DNA of 64,000 bases from Cronobacter malonaticus LMG 23826 (GCF_001277215.2 NZ_CP013940.1:1116001-1180000), one strand, 5' to 3'; counted from the first letter of the stretch, positions 36,139 to 46,929 are shown. Program-made: numbers and translations. Notes: generated by a model not told the origin, from the sequence alone.

Positions 36139-38913
36139 ATGCCCAAAGACGCATCTCTGGGTAAAGGGATTTTATTAACCACAGGAAACGTGATTCCACT
36201 TATTATTCTGTCCTGCTCAGGGGCTGCCTCTGCCAGTGGAAACAAGGATGTGGATGATACCTTCATGTATGTGCCTTTTGTGGCGGCAACGGATGTTGTC
36301 ACGCGCACCAACTATAATCGCCCGTTGTTTGTCACCAGCGCCGCGACAGCGCGAGCGGCAGGCATTAACGGTGCCGGGGTTAAAGTCGGCGTAGCGGATA
36401 CCGGTATTCTGACAACGCATCCGGCGCTGTTGGGGGTGGTGAAAGGCACGCTAAACTATGTCGACGCGAGCGCCAATAATCTGAGCGTCGGCGATGTCCG
36501 CGGCCACGGCACGATGGTCGCCCAGACGCTCGCGGGCCGCGCCACAGGACTGTTCACCGGCGGTACTGCGCCGGGCGCGACGCTTATCAGCGCGCGTATC
36601 ATTCCTGATGTCGCTAATACCCGCCAGAGCCTGAATTTCGGGCAGATCAACTACGATCTCGCGCGTGCTGGCGCGAAAATTATCAATAACTCCTGGGGTA
36701 TTCCTGACTGGAACCCGACCAGCACCGCCACGACTACCTATTTTGTAAACGCCTGGAAGCCCTTTATCTCGTCCTATAACGGACTGATTGTGTTTGCGAG
36801 CGGCAACGATGGCGCGGCGAATCCGGTAGGCGTTGCGAAACTGCCGTCGCTGGCCCCCGCCTCCGGGCTGGATAAGGGCTGGCTGGTGGCCACGGCGGTC
36901 GATACTTTTAACCCGAGCTATATCGCGAGCTACGCCAACCGCTGCGGTGTGATGAAAAACAGCTGCCTCGCGGCACCCGGCAGCGTTTACGTGCAGTCGA
37001 CAGACAGTACCGGTAAAGCGGTGCTGCGCCTGGTGAGCGGCACTTCATTTGCCGCGCCGCAGGTTTCCGGCGTGGCGGCGATGGTCTGGCAGAAATACCC
37101 TTATTTCACGAACGATCTGGTTCGCCAGACGGTGCTCGGCACCGCGACCGATATCGGCGCACCGGGTGTGGACGCGGTATTTGGTTACGGCCTGCTGAAC
37201 GCCGCGAAGGCGATTAACGGCCCGGCGAAGTTTAACTGGGGCACCGTGAGCGTCGCGTTTAACAGCTATACCTCGACCTGGAGCAACGCCATCAGCGGCA
37301 GCGGCGGGTTGATTAAAAGCGGTACCGGCAAGCTAGTGCTGACGCAGGACGCCAGCTATACCGGCACTACGCAGGTGCTGGGCGGCAGCCTGTCATCGGC
37401 GAAAAGTCTGGCCTCCGCGGTGAACATTGGCCGCGCGGGTACGCTGGATGTGCGCACGGTAAAAGGTAATGTCGATAACAGCGGTTTTGTGCTGCTGCGC
37501 GACGGCAAAACGCGCTTTATGACCAACTATACGCAGCGCACCACCGGCAGTCTGGCGTTTATGCTCGGCTCGACGCTGGATGTGGCAGGGCGCGCGACGA
37601 TCGCCGGTAATTTGCATCTGCTTGGCGTACCGGCAGGCTACATCACCCAGGCGCGTCAGCCTGTCGTCAACGCGGGCGCGGTGTCCGGCAAATTCAGCCG
37701 CTTTACGCAGTCGGCGGGCGTGTTCCTGACAGGTTCACTGGGCTATAGCACGAAGCAGGTATGGCTGAACATCAAACGTTTGCAGGTGACGCAGACCAAA
37801 GTCGCCAGCACGTCTGCGGCCACGCAATCCGCCGCTGTGCGTCTGGAACAGGCGTTTACGCAGCTTGATAAGCAAGTGGCGACCGGCGTGGCGGTGCGCG
37901 CCAGTTCGTTTGCGTCCGCGGCGGGCGAGTTGCAGCACATCTCGAATAACACGTCTGCCCGCGCGGCGCTGGAGAGCCTCTCCGGCCAGCTTCCGGCAGC
38001 GACGGCGGCGCTCACCTGGCAGGCGATTAATGTGAATCAGCGCAGCAGCGCGACTCACATCAACGCGCTGCTGGACGCGCCGCAAAGCCGCAGCTGGAGC
38101 GATACGCTCTCCTGGAACGGCAGCCTCGGACGCAGCGGGTATTCGCCGGTGAGCTACTCCATGAAAGGGTGGGTGACAGGTCAGGACCGGTTTATTGATG
38201 AGCACACGTTTATCGGCACGTCGCTGTCGCGCACCGACACGTTCAGCGCGCTGAGCAGCGGCGGCGAGCGCAACACCGGCACGCTGAGCGAAGCGGCGCT
38301 GTACGGCGGCAAGATCTACGGCGGCTACTACCTGACTGGTCGCCTGGCGTCCGGGTATTATGACGGCCAGCAGCACCGTATGCTGTGGCTCGGCAGTCGT
38401 TCCGAGCGCGTCAGCAGCCGTCAGAGCGGCAGCTGGATGTCGCTTGGCAGCGAGACCGGCTATCGCTTTAACCTGGACGGTTTCGCCGTAACGCCATTTA
38501 TCGATACGCAATACATCACGCTGAAGCAGGATGCGTTTAGCGAGAAGAGCGGCTCTGGCTTTGGCCTGCGCGCCGACAACCAGACCACCACGCGCTGGCA
38601 GGCTGGCGCGGGGCTGCGTGCGGCGTACACGTTCGATCTGCAAACCCACGGGCGGCTGGATCTGAGCTTCCAGACCCACCTGCAACGCGCGTTAAGCCAG
38701 GATGAAGGACGCTATCAGGCAAGCTTTACCGGCGTGGATCAGCCAGTGCCGCTGCACGGCGTGACGGCACCTGAGAAAACGCTGACCAGCGCAGTGTCGC
38801 TCGGCTGGCAGGTGAATCCGGCGCTGAATCTGAATCTGACGGGCGAGCAGGAGACCAGCGACGGGCGCAACAGCAACCGCAGCGTGATGGCCGGCGTGTC
38901 GTTAAGTTTCTGA
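36139..38913 (+). CDS. Subtilisin-type (S8) serine protease autotransporter
   Basis: This is a secreted protease with its own outer membrane barrel. I chose the ATG at 36139 (MPKDASLGKGILL), 924 residues; the frame is open upstream only with a TTG start. A signal peptide with an SASA end covers about residues 1-33. The S8 catalytic triad is intact: D87 (VGVADTGI), H123 (RGHGTMVA) and S303 (SGTSFAAP), with oxyanion Asn223 (ASGNDG). Two Cys (269, 276) may form a loop disulfide. A passenger beta-helix with GSGGLIKSGTGKLVL (autotransporter-associated repeat) follows, then a linker rich in Ala and Ser, then a C-terminal barrel of about 275 residues ending GVSLSF. In E. coli the position between fabB and flk holds yfcJ. 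Related proteases cleave host proteins or process other surface proteins; the target here is unknown. Confidence 0.92.
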   Translation: MPKDASLGKGILLTTGNVIPLIILSCSGAASASGNKDVDDTFMYVPFVAATDVVTRTNYNRPLFVTSAATARAAGINGAGVKVGVADTGILTTHPALLGVVKGTLNYVDASANNLSVGDVRGHGTMVAQTLAGRATGLFTGGTAPGATLISARIIPDVANTRQSLNFGQINYDLARAGAKIINNSWGIPDWNPTSTATTTYFVNAWKPFISSYNGLIVFASGNDGAANPVGVAKLPSLAPASGLDKGWLVATAVDTFNPSYIASYANRCGVMKNSCLAAPGSVYVQSTDSTGKAVLRLVSGTSFAAPQVSGVAAMVWQKYPYFTNDLVRQTVLGTATDIGAPGVDAVFGYGLLNAAKAINGPAKFNWGTVSVAFNSYTSTWSNAISGSGGLIKSGTGKLVLTQDASYTGTTQVLGGSLSSAKSLASAVNIGRAGTLDVRTVKGNVDNSGFVLLRDGKTRFMTNYTQRTTGSLAFMLGSTLDVAGRATIAGNLHLLGVPAGYITQARQPVVNAGAVSGKFSRFTQSAGVFLTGSLGYSTKQVWLNIKRLQVTQTKVASTSAATQSAAVRLEQAFTQLDKQVATGVAVRASSFASAAGELQHISNNTSARAALESLSGQLPAATAALTWQAINVNQRSSATHINALLDAPQSRSWSDTLSWNGSLGRSGYSPVSYSMKGWVTGQDRFIDEHTFIGTSLSRTDTFSALSSGGERNTGTLSEAALYGGKIYGGYYLTGRLASGYYDGQQHRMLWLGSRSERVSSRQSGSWMSLGSETGYRFNLDGFAVTPFIDTQYITLKQDAFSEKSGSGFGLRADNQTTTRWQAGAGLRAAYTFDLQTHGRLDLSFQTHLQRALSQDEGRYQASFTGVDQPVPLHGVTAPEKTLTSAVSLGWQVNPALNLNLTGEQETSDGRNSNRSVMAGVSLSF

Positions 38914-38933
38914 TACAGGGATTTAAGAAAAAG

Positions 38934-38958
38934 AAAAGGCGTCGCAAGACGCCTTTTT
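38934..38958. terminator. Bidirectional terminator between the autotransporter and flk
   Basis: AAAAGGCGTC, loop GCAA, GACGCCTTTT: a 10-bp stem with A and T runs, between convergent genes. Confidence 0.88.
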
Positions 38959-38966
38959 GCTGCCTG

Positions 38967-39977
38967 TCAGATAACCAGCCAGAGCAGAAGGAGAACCAGC
39001 ACCAGCAGGAACATCGCAAGGCCGGGCTTCGCGGAAATCTGCTTCACCGGCTGGGTGAAAAACGCGATAAGCGGGCTGTAGATCGGCTGAATATGGCGCA
39101 CTTCAAGCGTCTCCGGCGACCCTTCCGAGCGACGAATAAACACCTGATTGAGAATATCCTGTACCTGCGCGGTGGTTAACACCGTTTGCGGCGTCGCCTG
39201 GAAGCGCTGCTGCGCGTAGTCGCTAATCTCCTGCCATTCGCGCGACTCCAGCGGCTGGCGTAGCGCGGCCTGAATGCTGTGTAGCGTTGGCGCGGGCTGG
39301 TCGGCGAGGGTCTGGCGCGCGACAAGCCAGGTCGAGAGCGCCGCGAAATGCTTCGCCGGAATCAGCTCACCGCTTTTCACGCCAGAAAGCTCCAGCATCG
39401 ACTGCCAGATAAGCTTCGGCGATTCGCCGGTGGCCGCCGCAAGCTTCGTCACCTGCTGGTTGAGCGTATTATGCTCCGCGGGCTGCATCGGGCGGTCGGT
39501 CGCCGGGCGCTGCTGCGGTTGCGGAATACTCAGCTGCGCGTTTTGCAGCAGCGTCAGCACGCTTTTGAGCTGCTCGCCGGAGAGCTGGTTCAGCGCGGTG
39601 TGCCCGAACTGCTGGCGGATATAATCGCTCACCGCCTGGCGGTTGTTGCCGACGTTCAGAAGCTCGGTCAGTTGCGACAATACCTGGCGCTGGGTATGGG
39701 TCTGCTGCGCCTGGCCTAACCGCTGGTTAAGGTTCTGCTCGGCGGCGGGGAAGTGGCGCGAAAGCAGCGGCGCATCGCTCTTTAAGCCCAGATCGTGCTT
39801 CATGCCGGCCCAGACTTCGGCGCTTTGCTGTTGGGTTAGCGCCACAAGCCGGGTGATAAGCCGCTCAAGCACCGTGCGCTGCTGAGTGGAAAGCGGCTGT
39901 TCGCCTGCGGAGTGGGGCGATGTGGGAGGCTCCCCCGCCGGGCGGGGCGTGGCGCCATGAATGGGTTGCATCATCAA
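38967..39977 (-). CDS. flk: Flagella biosynthesis regulator Flk
   Basis: Flk is an inner membrane protein that keeps the flagellar export switch from acting early (it blocks premature FlgM and hook-related secretion in the periplasmic-ring stage). The 336-residue product is Gln- and Leu-rich, mostly cytoplasmic, with a single C-terminal membrane anchor (FLLVLVLLLLWLVI), as in Salmonella and E. coli (331 aa). The Pro-rich start GATPRPAGEPPTSPHSAGEQ is family-like. It is divergent from pdxB, as in E. coli. The start lies 116 bases from pdxB. Confidence 0.9.
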   Translation of the reverse strand: MMMQPIHGATPRPAGEPPTSPHSAGEQPLSTQQRTVLERLITRLVALTQQQSAEVWAGMKHDLGLKSDAPLLSRHFPAAEQNLNQRLGQAQQTHTQRQVLSQLTELLNVGNNRQAVSDYIRQQFGHTALNQLSGEQLKSVLTLLQNAQLSIPQPQQRPATDRPMQPAEHNTLNQQVTKLAAATGESPKLIWQSMLELSGVKSGELIPAKHFAALSTWLVARQTLADQPAPTLHSIQAALRQPLESREWQEISDYAQQRFQATPQTVLTTAQVQDILNQVFIRRSEGSPETLEVRHIQPIYSPLIAFFTQPVKQISAKPGLAMFLLVLVLLLLWLVI

Positions 39978-40093
39978 TAATCCTTAACCTGACCGGACGG
40001 TGCCGCGAAACTAACCACGCTGTTAAGTATGCCTGGCGGCGAGATTATGGCACACTTAACGGCTATCTCCCGCACATAAACAGGTAGAGAAAC

Positions 40094-41230
40094 GTGAAAA
40101 TCCTCGTTGATGAAAATATGCCTTACGCACGCGAGCTGTTCAGCCGTCTTGGCGAGGTGCAGGCCGTGCCTGGCCGCCCGATTCCAAAGGCGGAACTGAA
40201 CGACGCCAACGCACTGATGGTGCGCTCTGTCACCCAGGTGAATTGCGATTTGCTGGCAGGCAAAAACATCCGGTTTGTCGGTACCGCCACGGCGGGCACC
40301 GATCACGTTGATGAAGATTACTTACGCGAGGCGGGCATCGGGTTTTCCGGCGCGCCCGGCTGCAACGCTATCGCGGTCGTTGAATATGTGTTCTCCGCGC
40401 TGCTGATGCTTGCCGAGCGCGACGGCTTCGCGCTTACCGACCGCACTGTCGGCATCGTCGGCGTGGGTAACGTCGGCTCTCGTTTGCAGGCGCGGCTGGA
40501 GGCGCTCGGCGTGCGCACGCTGCTGTGCGATCCGCCGCGTGCCGATCGCGGCGACAGCGGCGATTTCCGCTCGCTCGACGAGCTGGTGCGCGAGGCAGAC
40601 ATTCTCACGTTCCACACGCCGCTCTTTAAAAACGGGCCGTACAAAACGCTGCATCTGGCTGACGAGGCGCTCATCGCGCGCCTGAAGCCAGGCGCTATTC
40701 TGATTAACGCCTGCCGCGGTCCGGTGGTCGATAACGACGCGCTGCTGGCGCGCCTTGAGGCGGGGCAGCCGCTCAGCGTTGTGCTGGACGTCTGGGAGCC
40801 GGAGCCAGCGCTGAATGTCGAGCTTTTAAAGCGTGTTGATATCGGTACCGCGCATATCGCGGGCTATACGCTGGAAGGCAAAGCGCGCGGCACCACGCAG
40901 GTCTTTGAGGCGTACAGCCAGTTCCTCGGCACGCCGCAGCAGGTGGCGCTTGCCACGTTGCTGCCGCCGCCGGAGTTTGGCCGCATCACGCTTCAGGGGC
41001 CGCTCGATCAGGCGACGCTGAAACGGCTGGTGCATCTGGTGTATGATGTGCGCCGCGACGACGCGCCGCTTCGCCGCGTGGCGGGCATGCCGGGCGAGTT
41101 TGATAAGCTTCGCAAAAATTATCAGGAGCGCCGCGAATGGTCGTCGCTCTATGTGCAGTGCGATGACGAAGCCGCCGCCGCGCTGCTGCAAAAGCTGGGT
41201 TTTAACGCGACCCATCATCCGATCCGTTAA
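40094..41230 (+). CDS. pdxB: Erythronate-4-phosphate dehydrogenase PdxB
   Basis: PdxB oxidises 4-phosphoerythronate in pyridoxal phosphate synthesis. It starts at a GTG ([16 protein letters not shown]) as in E. coli and has the same length, 378 residues. The NAD loop is [16 protein letters not shown] (about residues 120-135); catalytic residues of the D-hydroxyacid dehydrogenase family lie in [11 protein letters not shown] (Arg), DVWEPEP (Glu) and [16 protein letters not shown] (His). A C-terminal dimerisation domain follows. It opens the pdxB-usg-truA-dedA run. Confidence 0.96.
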   Translation: MKILVDENMPYARELFSRLGEVQAVPGRPIPKAELNDANALMVRSVTQVNCDLLAGKNIRFVGTATAGTDHVDEDYLREAGIGFSGAPGCNAIAVVEYVFSALLMLAERDGFALTDRTVGIVGVGNVGSRLQARLEALGVRTLLCDPPRADRGDSGDFRSLDELVREADILTFHTPLFKNGPYKTLHLADEALIARLKPGAILINACRGPVVDNDALLARLEAGQPLSVVLDVWEPEPALNVELLKRVDIGTAHIAGYTLEGKARGTTQVFEAYSQFLGTPQQVALATLLPPPEFGRITLQGPLDQATLKRLVHLVYDVRRDDAPLRRVAGMPGEFDKLRKNYQERREWSSLYVQCDDEAAAALLQKLGFNATHHPIR

Positions 41231-41296
41231 TCACTGATTCTCTTATTCCCCGCAAACGGGCGGGGAAGGCATTTTATTTTCTGGAGTAAAACCACC

Positions 41297-42310
41297 ATGT
41301 CTGAAGGCTGGAATATCGCCATACTGGGCGCGACGGGCGCCGTGGGAGAGGCCCTGCTTGAGCAACTCGCCGAGCGTCAGTTCCCGGTGGGTGAACTTTA
41401 TGCGCTGGCGCGCAATGAAAGCGCGGGTGAAACGCTGCGCTTCAACGGTAAAAGCGTGCAGGTACAGGACGCCGACGCGTTCGACTGGACTCAGGCGCAG
41501 CTCGCCTTTTTCGTCGCAGGCCAGGAAGCGAGCGCCCGCTACGTGGATGACGCGACCAACGCCGGTTGTCTGGTTATCGACTCAAGCGGCCTGTTCGCGC
41601 TGGAGCCGGACGTGCCGCTGGTGGTGCCGGACGTCAACCCGTATGTGCTGGCAGATTACCGCAATCGTAACGTCGTCGCGGTGGCCGACAGCCTGACCAG
41701 CCAGCTTCTGACGGCACTGCGTCCGCTGATGGAAGCAGGCGGGCTGTCGCGCATTCAGGTGACGAACCTGTTATCTGTTTCCGCGCAGGGTAAAACGGCG
41801 GTGGACGCGCTGGCGGGCCAGAGCGCGCGCCTGCTGAACGGGATGCCGGTCGATGAAGACGATCACTTTGGCCGCCAGCTGGCGTTCAACATGCTGCCGC
41901 TGCTGCCGGACCGCGAAGGCAGCGTGCGTCAGGATCGCCGTCTGGTGGATGAAGTGCGCAAGATATTGCAGGACGAAGGCTTGATGATTTCCGTCACCAG
42001 CGTACAGGCACCGGTGTTTTACGGCCATGCTCAGATGGTGAATTTCGAAGCGCTGCGCCCGCTCGCGGCAGAAGAAGCCCGCGACGCGCTGGAGCGCGAT
42101 CAGGACATCGCGCTCTCTGAGGAGAACGACTATCCGACGCAGGTGGGCGACGCCTCCGGCAGCGTGCATCTTTCCATCGGCTGCGTGCGTAACGATTACG
42201 GCATGCCGGAGCAGATCCAGTTCTGGTCGGTCGCCGATAACGTGCGCTTCGGCGGCGCGCTGATGGCCATCAAAACGGCGGAAAAACTGCTGCAGGAGTA
42301 CCTGTACTGA
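41297..42310 (+). CDS. usg: Usg protein (aspartate-semialdehyde dehydrogenase-like)
   Basis: Usg is a paralogue of aspartate-semialdehyde dehydrogenase with no known activity. The 337-residue protein keeps the Rossmann start [16 protein letters not shown] but has no Cys where the dehydrogenase nucleophile is expected (the region reads [16 protein letters not shown]). It lies 66 bases after pdxB, and its stop overlaps the truA start by one base, as in E. coli. The conserved coupling to truA suggests it mainly shares expression. Confidence 0.92.
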   Translation: MSEGWNIAILGATGAVGEALLEQLAERQFPVGELYALARNESAGETLRFNGKSVQVQDADAFDWTQAQLAFFVAGQEASARYVDDATNAGCLVIDSSGLFALEPDVPLVVPDVNPYVLADYRNRNVVAVADSLTSQLLTALRPLMEAGGLSRIQVTNLLSVSAQGKTAVDALAGQSARLLNGMPVDEDDHFGRQLAFNMLPLLPDREGSVRQDRRLVDEVRKILQDEGLMISVTSVQAPVFYGHAQMVNFEALRPLAAEEARDALERDQDIALSEENDYPTQVGDASGSVHLSIGCVRNDYGMPEQIQFWSVADNVRFGGALMAIKTAEKLLQEYLY

Positions 42311-43122
42311 TGTCGGAGAGTCTGGAAAAGCCGGTCGTTAAAATCGCGCTTGGCATTGAGTACGACGGCAGTAAATATTACGGCTGGCAGCGTCAGCAGG
42401 AAGTGCGCAGCGTCCAGGAAAAGCTTGAAAAGGCGCTATCGCAGGTGGCGAACGAACCAATTAACGTCTTCTGCGCGGGCCGTACCGACGCGGGCGTGCA
42501 TGCCACCGGACAGGTGGTGCATTTTGAAACCACCGCCATCCGCAAGGATGCCGCCTGGACGCTCGGCGTAAATGCGAATTTACCTGGTGACATCGCGGTA
42601 CGCTGGGTGAAAGATGTGCCCGCGGAGTTTCACGCCCGGTTCAGCGCGACGGCTCGCCGTTACCGCTACGTTATCTATAATCACCGTTTGCGACCGGCGG
42701 TGCTCTCGCAGGGAGTGACACATTACCACCTGCCGCTGGACGCAGAGCGTATGCACCGGGCGGCGCAGTGTCTTATCGGCGAAAACGACTTCACTTCGTT
42801 TCGCGCGGTGCAGTGCCAGTCCCGCACGCCCTGGCGCAACCTGATGCATATCAACGTTGAGCGCTTCGGGGCGTACATTGTGGTGGATATCAAGGCAAAC
42901 GCCTTTGTGCATCATATGGTGCGCAATATCGTTGGCAGCCTGATGGAAATAGGCTGCGGTAACCAGCCGGAGAGCTGGATGGCAGAACTGCTGGCGGCTA
43001 AGGACAGAACGCTTGCGGCAGCGACGGCGAAGGCGGAAGGGCTGTATCTGGTGTCGGTGGATTACCCGGCGCAGTTTGAGCTTCCGAAGCCGCCGATGGG
43101 CCCACTTTTTTTAGCTGACTGA
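42310..43122 (+). CDS. truA: tRNA pseudouridine(38-40) synthase TruA
   Basis: TruA makes pseudouridine at positions 38-40 of the anticodon arm. The 270-residue protein equals the E. coli length. The catalytic Asp lies in [18 protein letters not shown] (about residue 60). Other conserved parts are [13 protein letters not shown] and the late [17 protein letters not shown]. The annotated start [20 protein letters not shown] overlaps the usg stop; E. coli TruA has a comparable N-terminus. Confidence 0.96.
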   Translation: MSESLEKPVVKIALGIEYDGSKYYGWQRQQEVRSVQEKLEKALSQVANEPINVFCAGRTDAGVHATGQVVHFETTAIRKDAAWTLGVNANLPGDIAVRWVKDVPAEFHARFSATARRYRYVIYNHRLRPAVLSQGVTHYHLPLDAERMHRAAQCLIGENDFTSFRAVQCQSRTPWRNLMHINVERFGAYIVVDIKANAFVHHMVRNIVGSLMEIGCGNQPESWMAELLAAKDRTLAAATAKAEGLYLVSVDYPAQFELPKPPMGPLFLAD

Positions 43123-43147
43123 CAGCAGTCGGGGAAGAAGAACCAGT

Positions 43148-43807
43148 ATGGACATTATTCGCTTTCTGATTGATTTTATTTTACATATCGACGTGCACCT
43201 GGCGGAGCTGGTGGCGCAGTACGGAATCTGGGTTTACGCGATCCTGTTCCTGATCCTGTTCTGCGAAACGGGGCTTGTCGTGACGCCGTTTTTGCCGGGC
43301 GATTCGCTGCTGTTCGTGGCGGGCGCGCTCTCCTCGCTGCCGTCCAACGATCTCAATGTGCACCTGATGGCCCTTTTAATGGTTATTGCGGCGATACTCG
43401 GCGACGCGGTGAACTACACTATAGGCCGACTCTTTGGCGCGCGGCTTTTCAGCAACCCGGATTCGAAAATCTTCCGCCAGAGCTATCTTGATAAAACGCA
43501 TGCGTTTTATGAGCGTCACGGCGGTAAAACGATTATCCTCGCCCGTTTCGTGCCGATCGTGCGCACCTTCGCGCCGTTCGTCGCCGGGATGGGGCATATG
43601 TCCTATCGTCATTTTGCCCTGTATAACGTGGTGGGCGCGCTGTTGTGGGTTCTGCTGTTTACCTATACGGGCTACTTCTTTGGCGCGATGCCGTTTATTC
43701 AGGACAATCTGAAGTTGCTGATCGTCGCTATTATCGTCCTCTCGGTATTGCCGGGCGTATATGAAGTGGTGCGTCACAAACGCGCCGCGGCGCGCCAGAC
43801 AAAATAA
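43148..43807 (+). CDS. dedA: DedA family inner membrane protein
   Basis: DedA proteins (VTT/SNARE-associated family) are polytopic proteins now linked to lipid scrambling and undecaprenyl-phosphate recycling, and to proton motive force homeostasis. The 219-residue product matches E. coli DedA. Family motifs are [19 protein letters not shown] (about residues 38-56), the re-entrant region, and [20 protein letters not shown] (about 135-154). Its start is 25 bases after truA. Confidence 0.93.
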   Translation: MDIIRFLIDFILHIDVHLAELVAQYGIWVYAILFLILFCETGLVVTPFLPGDSLLFVAGALSSLPSNDLNVHLMALLMVIAAILGDAVNYTIGRLFGARLFSNPDSKIFRQSYLDKTHAFYERHGGKTIILARFVPIVRTFAPFVAGMGHMSYRHFALYNVVGALLWVLLFTYTGYFFGAMPFIQDNLKLLIVAIIVLSVLPGVYEVVRHKRAAARQTK

Positions 43808-43957
43808 GCCCTCTGGCGGTTCGACCACTTTTTTATCCAAAGTTGCGGGCCGTTATGGTTTAATGAGCACCATTTATGGTCTGTGGAAGGCAATAATGGC
43901 ATTATGCGCCCCCACAGAAAAACTGGCATCGACCAGGTTCAGGCAGAAAGGTTATCA

Positions 43958-44878
43958 ATGAGCTGGATTGAACGAATTCTCAATAAAAGCAATATTACTC
44001 CCACTCGCAGGGCAAACATCCCGGAAGGGGTGTGGACCAAGTGCGACAGCTGCGGCCAGGTACTCTACCGCGCCGAACTGGAGCGTAACCTTGAGGTTTG
44101 CCCGAAATGCGATCACCACATGCGCATGGCGGCGCGCGACCGTCTGCACAGCCTGTTAGACGAAGGGTCGCTGGTGGAACTGGGCAGTGAGCTTGAGCCG
44201 AAAGATGTGCTGAAGTTCCGTGATTCCAAAAAATACAAGGATCGTCTGGCTACCGCCCAGAAGGAAACCGGCGAGAAAGACGCGCTGGTGGTGATGAAAG
44301 GCACCCTGCACGGTATGCCGGTTGTTGCGGCGGCGTTCGAGTTCGCCTTTATGGGCGGCTCCATGGGTTCCGTCGTGGGCGCGCGTTTCGTACGTGCGGT
44401 TGAGCAGGCGCTGGAAGACAACTGCCCGCTTATCTGCTTCTCCGCCTCCGGCGGCGCGCGTATGCAGGAAGCGCTGATGTCGCTGATGCAGATGGCGAAA
44501 ACCTCCGCGGCACTTGCAAAAATGCAGGAGCGTGGACTGCCGTATATCTCCGTGCTGACCGACCCGACCATGGGCGGCGTTTCCGCGAGCTTCGCGATGC
44601 TTGGCGATCTCAACATCGCCGAGCCGAAAGCGCTGATCGGCTTCGCCGGCCCGCGCGTTATCGAGCAGACCGTACGTGAAAAACTCCCGGCTGGCTTCCA
44701 GCGCAGTGAGTTCCTCATCGAAAAAGGCGCTATCGATATGATCGTGCGTCGCCCGGAGCTGCGCCTCAAACTTGCCAGCATTCTGGCGAAGCTGATGAAC
44801 CTCCCGGCGCCAAGCCCGGACGCGCCGCGTGAAGCGGTGGTGGTGCCGCCGGTACCGGACCAGGATCACGAGGCCTGA
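43958..44878 (+). CDS. accD: Acetyl-CoA carboxylase carboxyltransferase subunit beta AccD
   Basis: AccD, with AccA, moves the carboxyl group from biotin to acetyl-CoA to give malonyl-CoA. I chose the ATG at 43958 ([11 protein letters not shown]), giving 306 residues. The Cys4 zinc finger [16 protein letters not shown] plus CPKC (about residues 27-49) binds nucleic acid in E. coli. The crotonase-like domain with [17 protein letters not shown] and [17 protein letters not shown] follows. It is followed by folC after 70 bases. Confidence 0.97.
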   Translation: MSWIERILNKSNITPTRRANIPEGVWTKCDSCGQVLYRAELERNLEVCPKCDHHMRMAARDRLHSLLDEGSLVELGSELEPKDVLKFRDSKKYKDRLATAQKETGEKDALVVMKGTLHGMPVVAAAFEFAFMGGSMGSVVGARFVRAVEQALEDNCPLICFSASGGARMQEALMSLMQMAKTSAALAKMQERGLPYISVLTDPTMGGVSASFAMLGDLNIAEPKALIGFAGPRVIEQTVREKLPAGFQRSEFLIEKGAIDMIVRRPELRLKLASILAKLMNLPAPSPDAPREAVVVPPVPDQDHEA

Positions 44879-44948
44879 TAGTCATGAAGGGCAGGGCCAT
44901 AAGGCGCTGCCCTTCTTGTTTATGAACCGTAACCAGGATACGGGCATC

Positions 44949-46217
44949 ATGGAAAAGCAACACCTTCCCCAAGCCACGTCGCCTCTGGCCACGTGGCTTT
45001 CTTATCTGGAAAACCTGCACGGTAAGACCATCGACATGGGCCTTGAGCGCGTCTCGCGCGTGGCGGCATTGCTTGATGTAGTAAAACCCGCGCCGTTTGT
45101 CTTCACCGTCGCGGGCACTAACGGCAAAGGCACCACCTGCCGCACGCTCGAAGCGGTGCTGATGGCGGCAGGCTATCGCGTGGGCGTCTACAGTTCGCCG
45201 CACCTGGTGCGCTACACCGAGCGCGTGCGCGTGCAGGGCGAAGAGCTTGCGGAAAGCCAACACACCGCCGCGTTTGCGGAGATTGAAGCCGTGCGTGGTG
45301 AAACGTCCCTCACGTACTTTGAATACGGCACGCTGTCCGCATTGTGGCTCTTTAAGCAGGCGCAGCTGGATGTCGTTATTCTCGAAGTCGGGCTCGGCGG
45401 GCGACTGGACGCCACCAACCTGGTGGATTGCGATGTGGCGGTCATCACCAGTATCGCGCTCGATCACACCGACTGGCTGGGGCCGGATCGTGAAAGCATC
45501 GGGCGCGAGAAAGCCGGTATTTTCCGTGCGGGCAAACCGGCGGTGGTGGGCGAGCCCGATATGCCGCACACCATCGCGCAGGTGGCGCAGGAGAAGGGCG
45601 CGCGGCTGCTTTGTGTGAACGACGCCTGGCGCTATGAGGCGGAACGCGACGGCTGGCGCTTTAGTGACGGCGATGGCGAACTGACTCATCTTCCGCTGCC
45701 GCAGGTGCCGCAGCCTAACGCGGCGACGGCGCTCGCCGCGCTTCGCGTAAGCGGCCTTGCGATCAGCGAGCAGGCTTACCGCGACGGCATCGCGCGCGCC
45801 ACGCTGCCGGGGCGTTTCCAGATTGTGAGCGAGGCCCCGCGCATCATTCTGGATGTGGCCCATAATCCGCACGCGGCGGGCTATCTGGCGCAGCGGCTCG
45901 CGCAGTCGCCATCCGCCGGGCGCGTGCTGGCGGTTATCGGTATGCTGCATGATAAAGATATCGCCGGAACGCTCGCCTGTCTGGAGAGGGTCGTGGATAG
46001 CTGGTATTGTGCCCCTCTGGACGGGCCGCGCGGCGCCCGCGCCGAAGAGCTTGCGGAACATCTGCAGGCCAGCGCTGTCTTTGATAGCGTGGCGCAGGCC
46101 TGGCACGCGGCGCTGGCCGATGCGCAGCCTGCTGATACGGTGCTGGTATGCGGGTCGTTTCATACCGTCGCAGCGGTAATGGAAGAGATGGACGCGGGGA
46201 GACGAGGTGGCGAGTAA
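44949..46217 (+). CDS. folC: Dihydrofolate synthase / folylpolyglutamate synthase FolC
   Basis: FolC adds Glu to dihydropteroate and extends folate polyglutamates. I chose the ATG at 44949 (MEKQHLPQATSPLATWLSYL), giving 422 residues, exactly the E. coli length; the open frame begins upstream inside accD by chance. The Mur-ligase P-loop is VAGTNGKGTTCRTL (about residues 54-67), and the second domain shows ILDVAHNPHAAGYLAQRL and AVIGMLHDKDI. The end overlaps dedD by 11 bases. Confidence 0.96.
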   Translation: MEKQHLPQATSPLATWLSYLENLHGKTIDMGLERVSRVAALLDVVKPAPFVFTVAGTNGKGTTCRTLEAVLMAAGYRVGVYSSPHLVRYTERVRVQGEELAESQHTAAFAEIEAVRGETSLTYFEYGTLSALWLFKQAQLDVVILEVGLGGRLDATNLVDCDVAVITSIALDHTDWLGPDRESIGREKAGIFRAGKPAVVGEPDMPHTIAQVAQEKGARLLCVNDAWRYEAERDGWRFSDGDGELTHLPLPQVPQPNAATALAALRVSGLAISEQAYRDGIARATLPGRFQIVSEAPRIILDVAHNPHAAGYLAQRLAQSPSAGRVLAVIGMLHDKDIAGTLACLERVVDSWYCAPLDGPRGARAEELAEHLQASAVFDSVAQAWHAALADAQPADTVLVCGSFHTVAAVMEEMDAGRRGGE

Positions 46218-46929
46218 GTTTCAGAACCGATTAGTCGGCACAATTGTGCTGGTGGCGCTGGGGGTTATCGTGCTGCCAGGGCTGCTGGACGGCCAGAAAA
46301 AACATTATCAGGATGAGTTCGCGGCGATCCCGCTGGTGCCGAAGCCTGGCGATCGCGACGAGCCGGATATGCTGCCGGCCGCGACGCAGGCGCTGCCGTC
46401 TCAGCCGCCGGAAGGCGCGGCGGAAGAGGTTCGGGCGGGTAACGCGGCGGCGACGTCGATAGACACCACGCGGCTGCCTGCCGATACCGGCGCGGATCTG
46501 GATGAAGTGCCGGTGACGCCTGCGAAGCCGAAAGCGACAGAGCCTGCGAAAACACGGACTGCCGATAAGCCCCAGAGCAAGCCGCAGCGCGATAAAACCG
46601 ATGAGCAGCTGGCGATGGTGAGCGAGGCCGAAGCGCCCGCGCCTGTGAAAAACACGCCGCCGGAGAAACCGCAAACGCCGCCTGCGGGCAAAGCGTATGT
46701 CGTGCAGCTCGGCGCGCTGAAAAATGCCGATAAAGTCAACGAAATCGTCGGCAAACTACGCTCGGCGGGTTACCGGGCGTATACGTCGCCATCCACGCCG
46801 GTGCAGGGGAAAATCACCCGCATTCTGGTAGGGCCGGAGGCGTCGAAGGATAAGTTAAAATCGTCGCTGGGCGAGCTGAACAGCCTGTCGGGGCTGAACG
46901 GCGTGATAATGAATTACAGCGTGAATTAA
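46207..46929 (+). CDS. dedD: Cell division protein DedD (SPOR domain)
   Basis: DedD is a bitopic division protein that goes to the septum by binding denuded peptidoglycan. It starts at a GTG (VASKFQNRLVGTIVLVALGV). One membrane helix (about residues 10-27) is followed by a long Pro/Ala/Lys-rich linker and a C-terminal SPOR domain (YVVQLGALKNADKVNEIVGK, about residues 160-238). The product has 240 residues against 220 in E. coli; the difference lies in the linker. It overlaps folC by 11 bases. Confidence 0.95.
   Translation: MASKFQNRLVGTIVLVALGVIVLPGLLDGQKKHYQDEFAAIPLVPKPGDRDEPDMLPAATQALPSQPPEGAAEEVRAGNAAATSIDTTRLPADTGADLDEVPVTPAKPKATEPAKTRTADKPQSKPQRDKTDEQLAMVSEAEAPAPVKNTPPEKPQTPPAGKAYVVQLGALKNADKVNEIVGKLRSAGYRAYTSPSTPVQGKITRILVGPEASKDKLKSSLGELNSLSGLNGVIMNYSVN

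Noticed and set aside
44766..46163. 465-codon minus-strand open frame opposite folC
   Set aside because: It lies wholly antisense to a well-supported gene in GC-rich DNA and has a low-complexity Arg/His/Gln composition typical of shadow frames.
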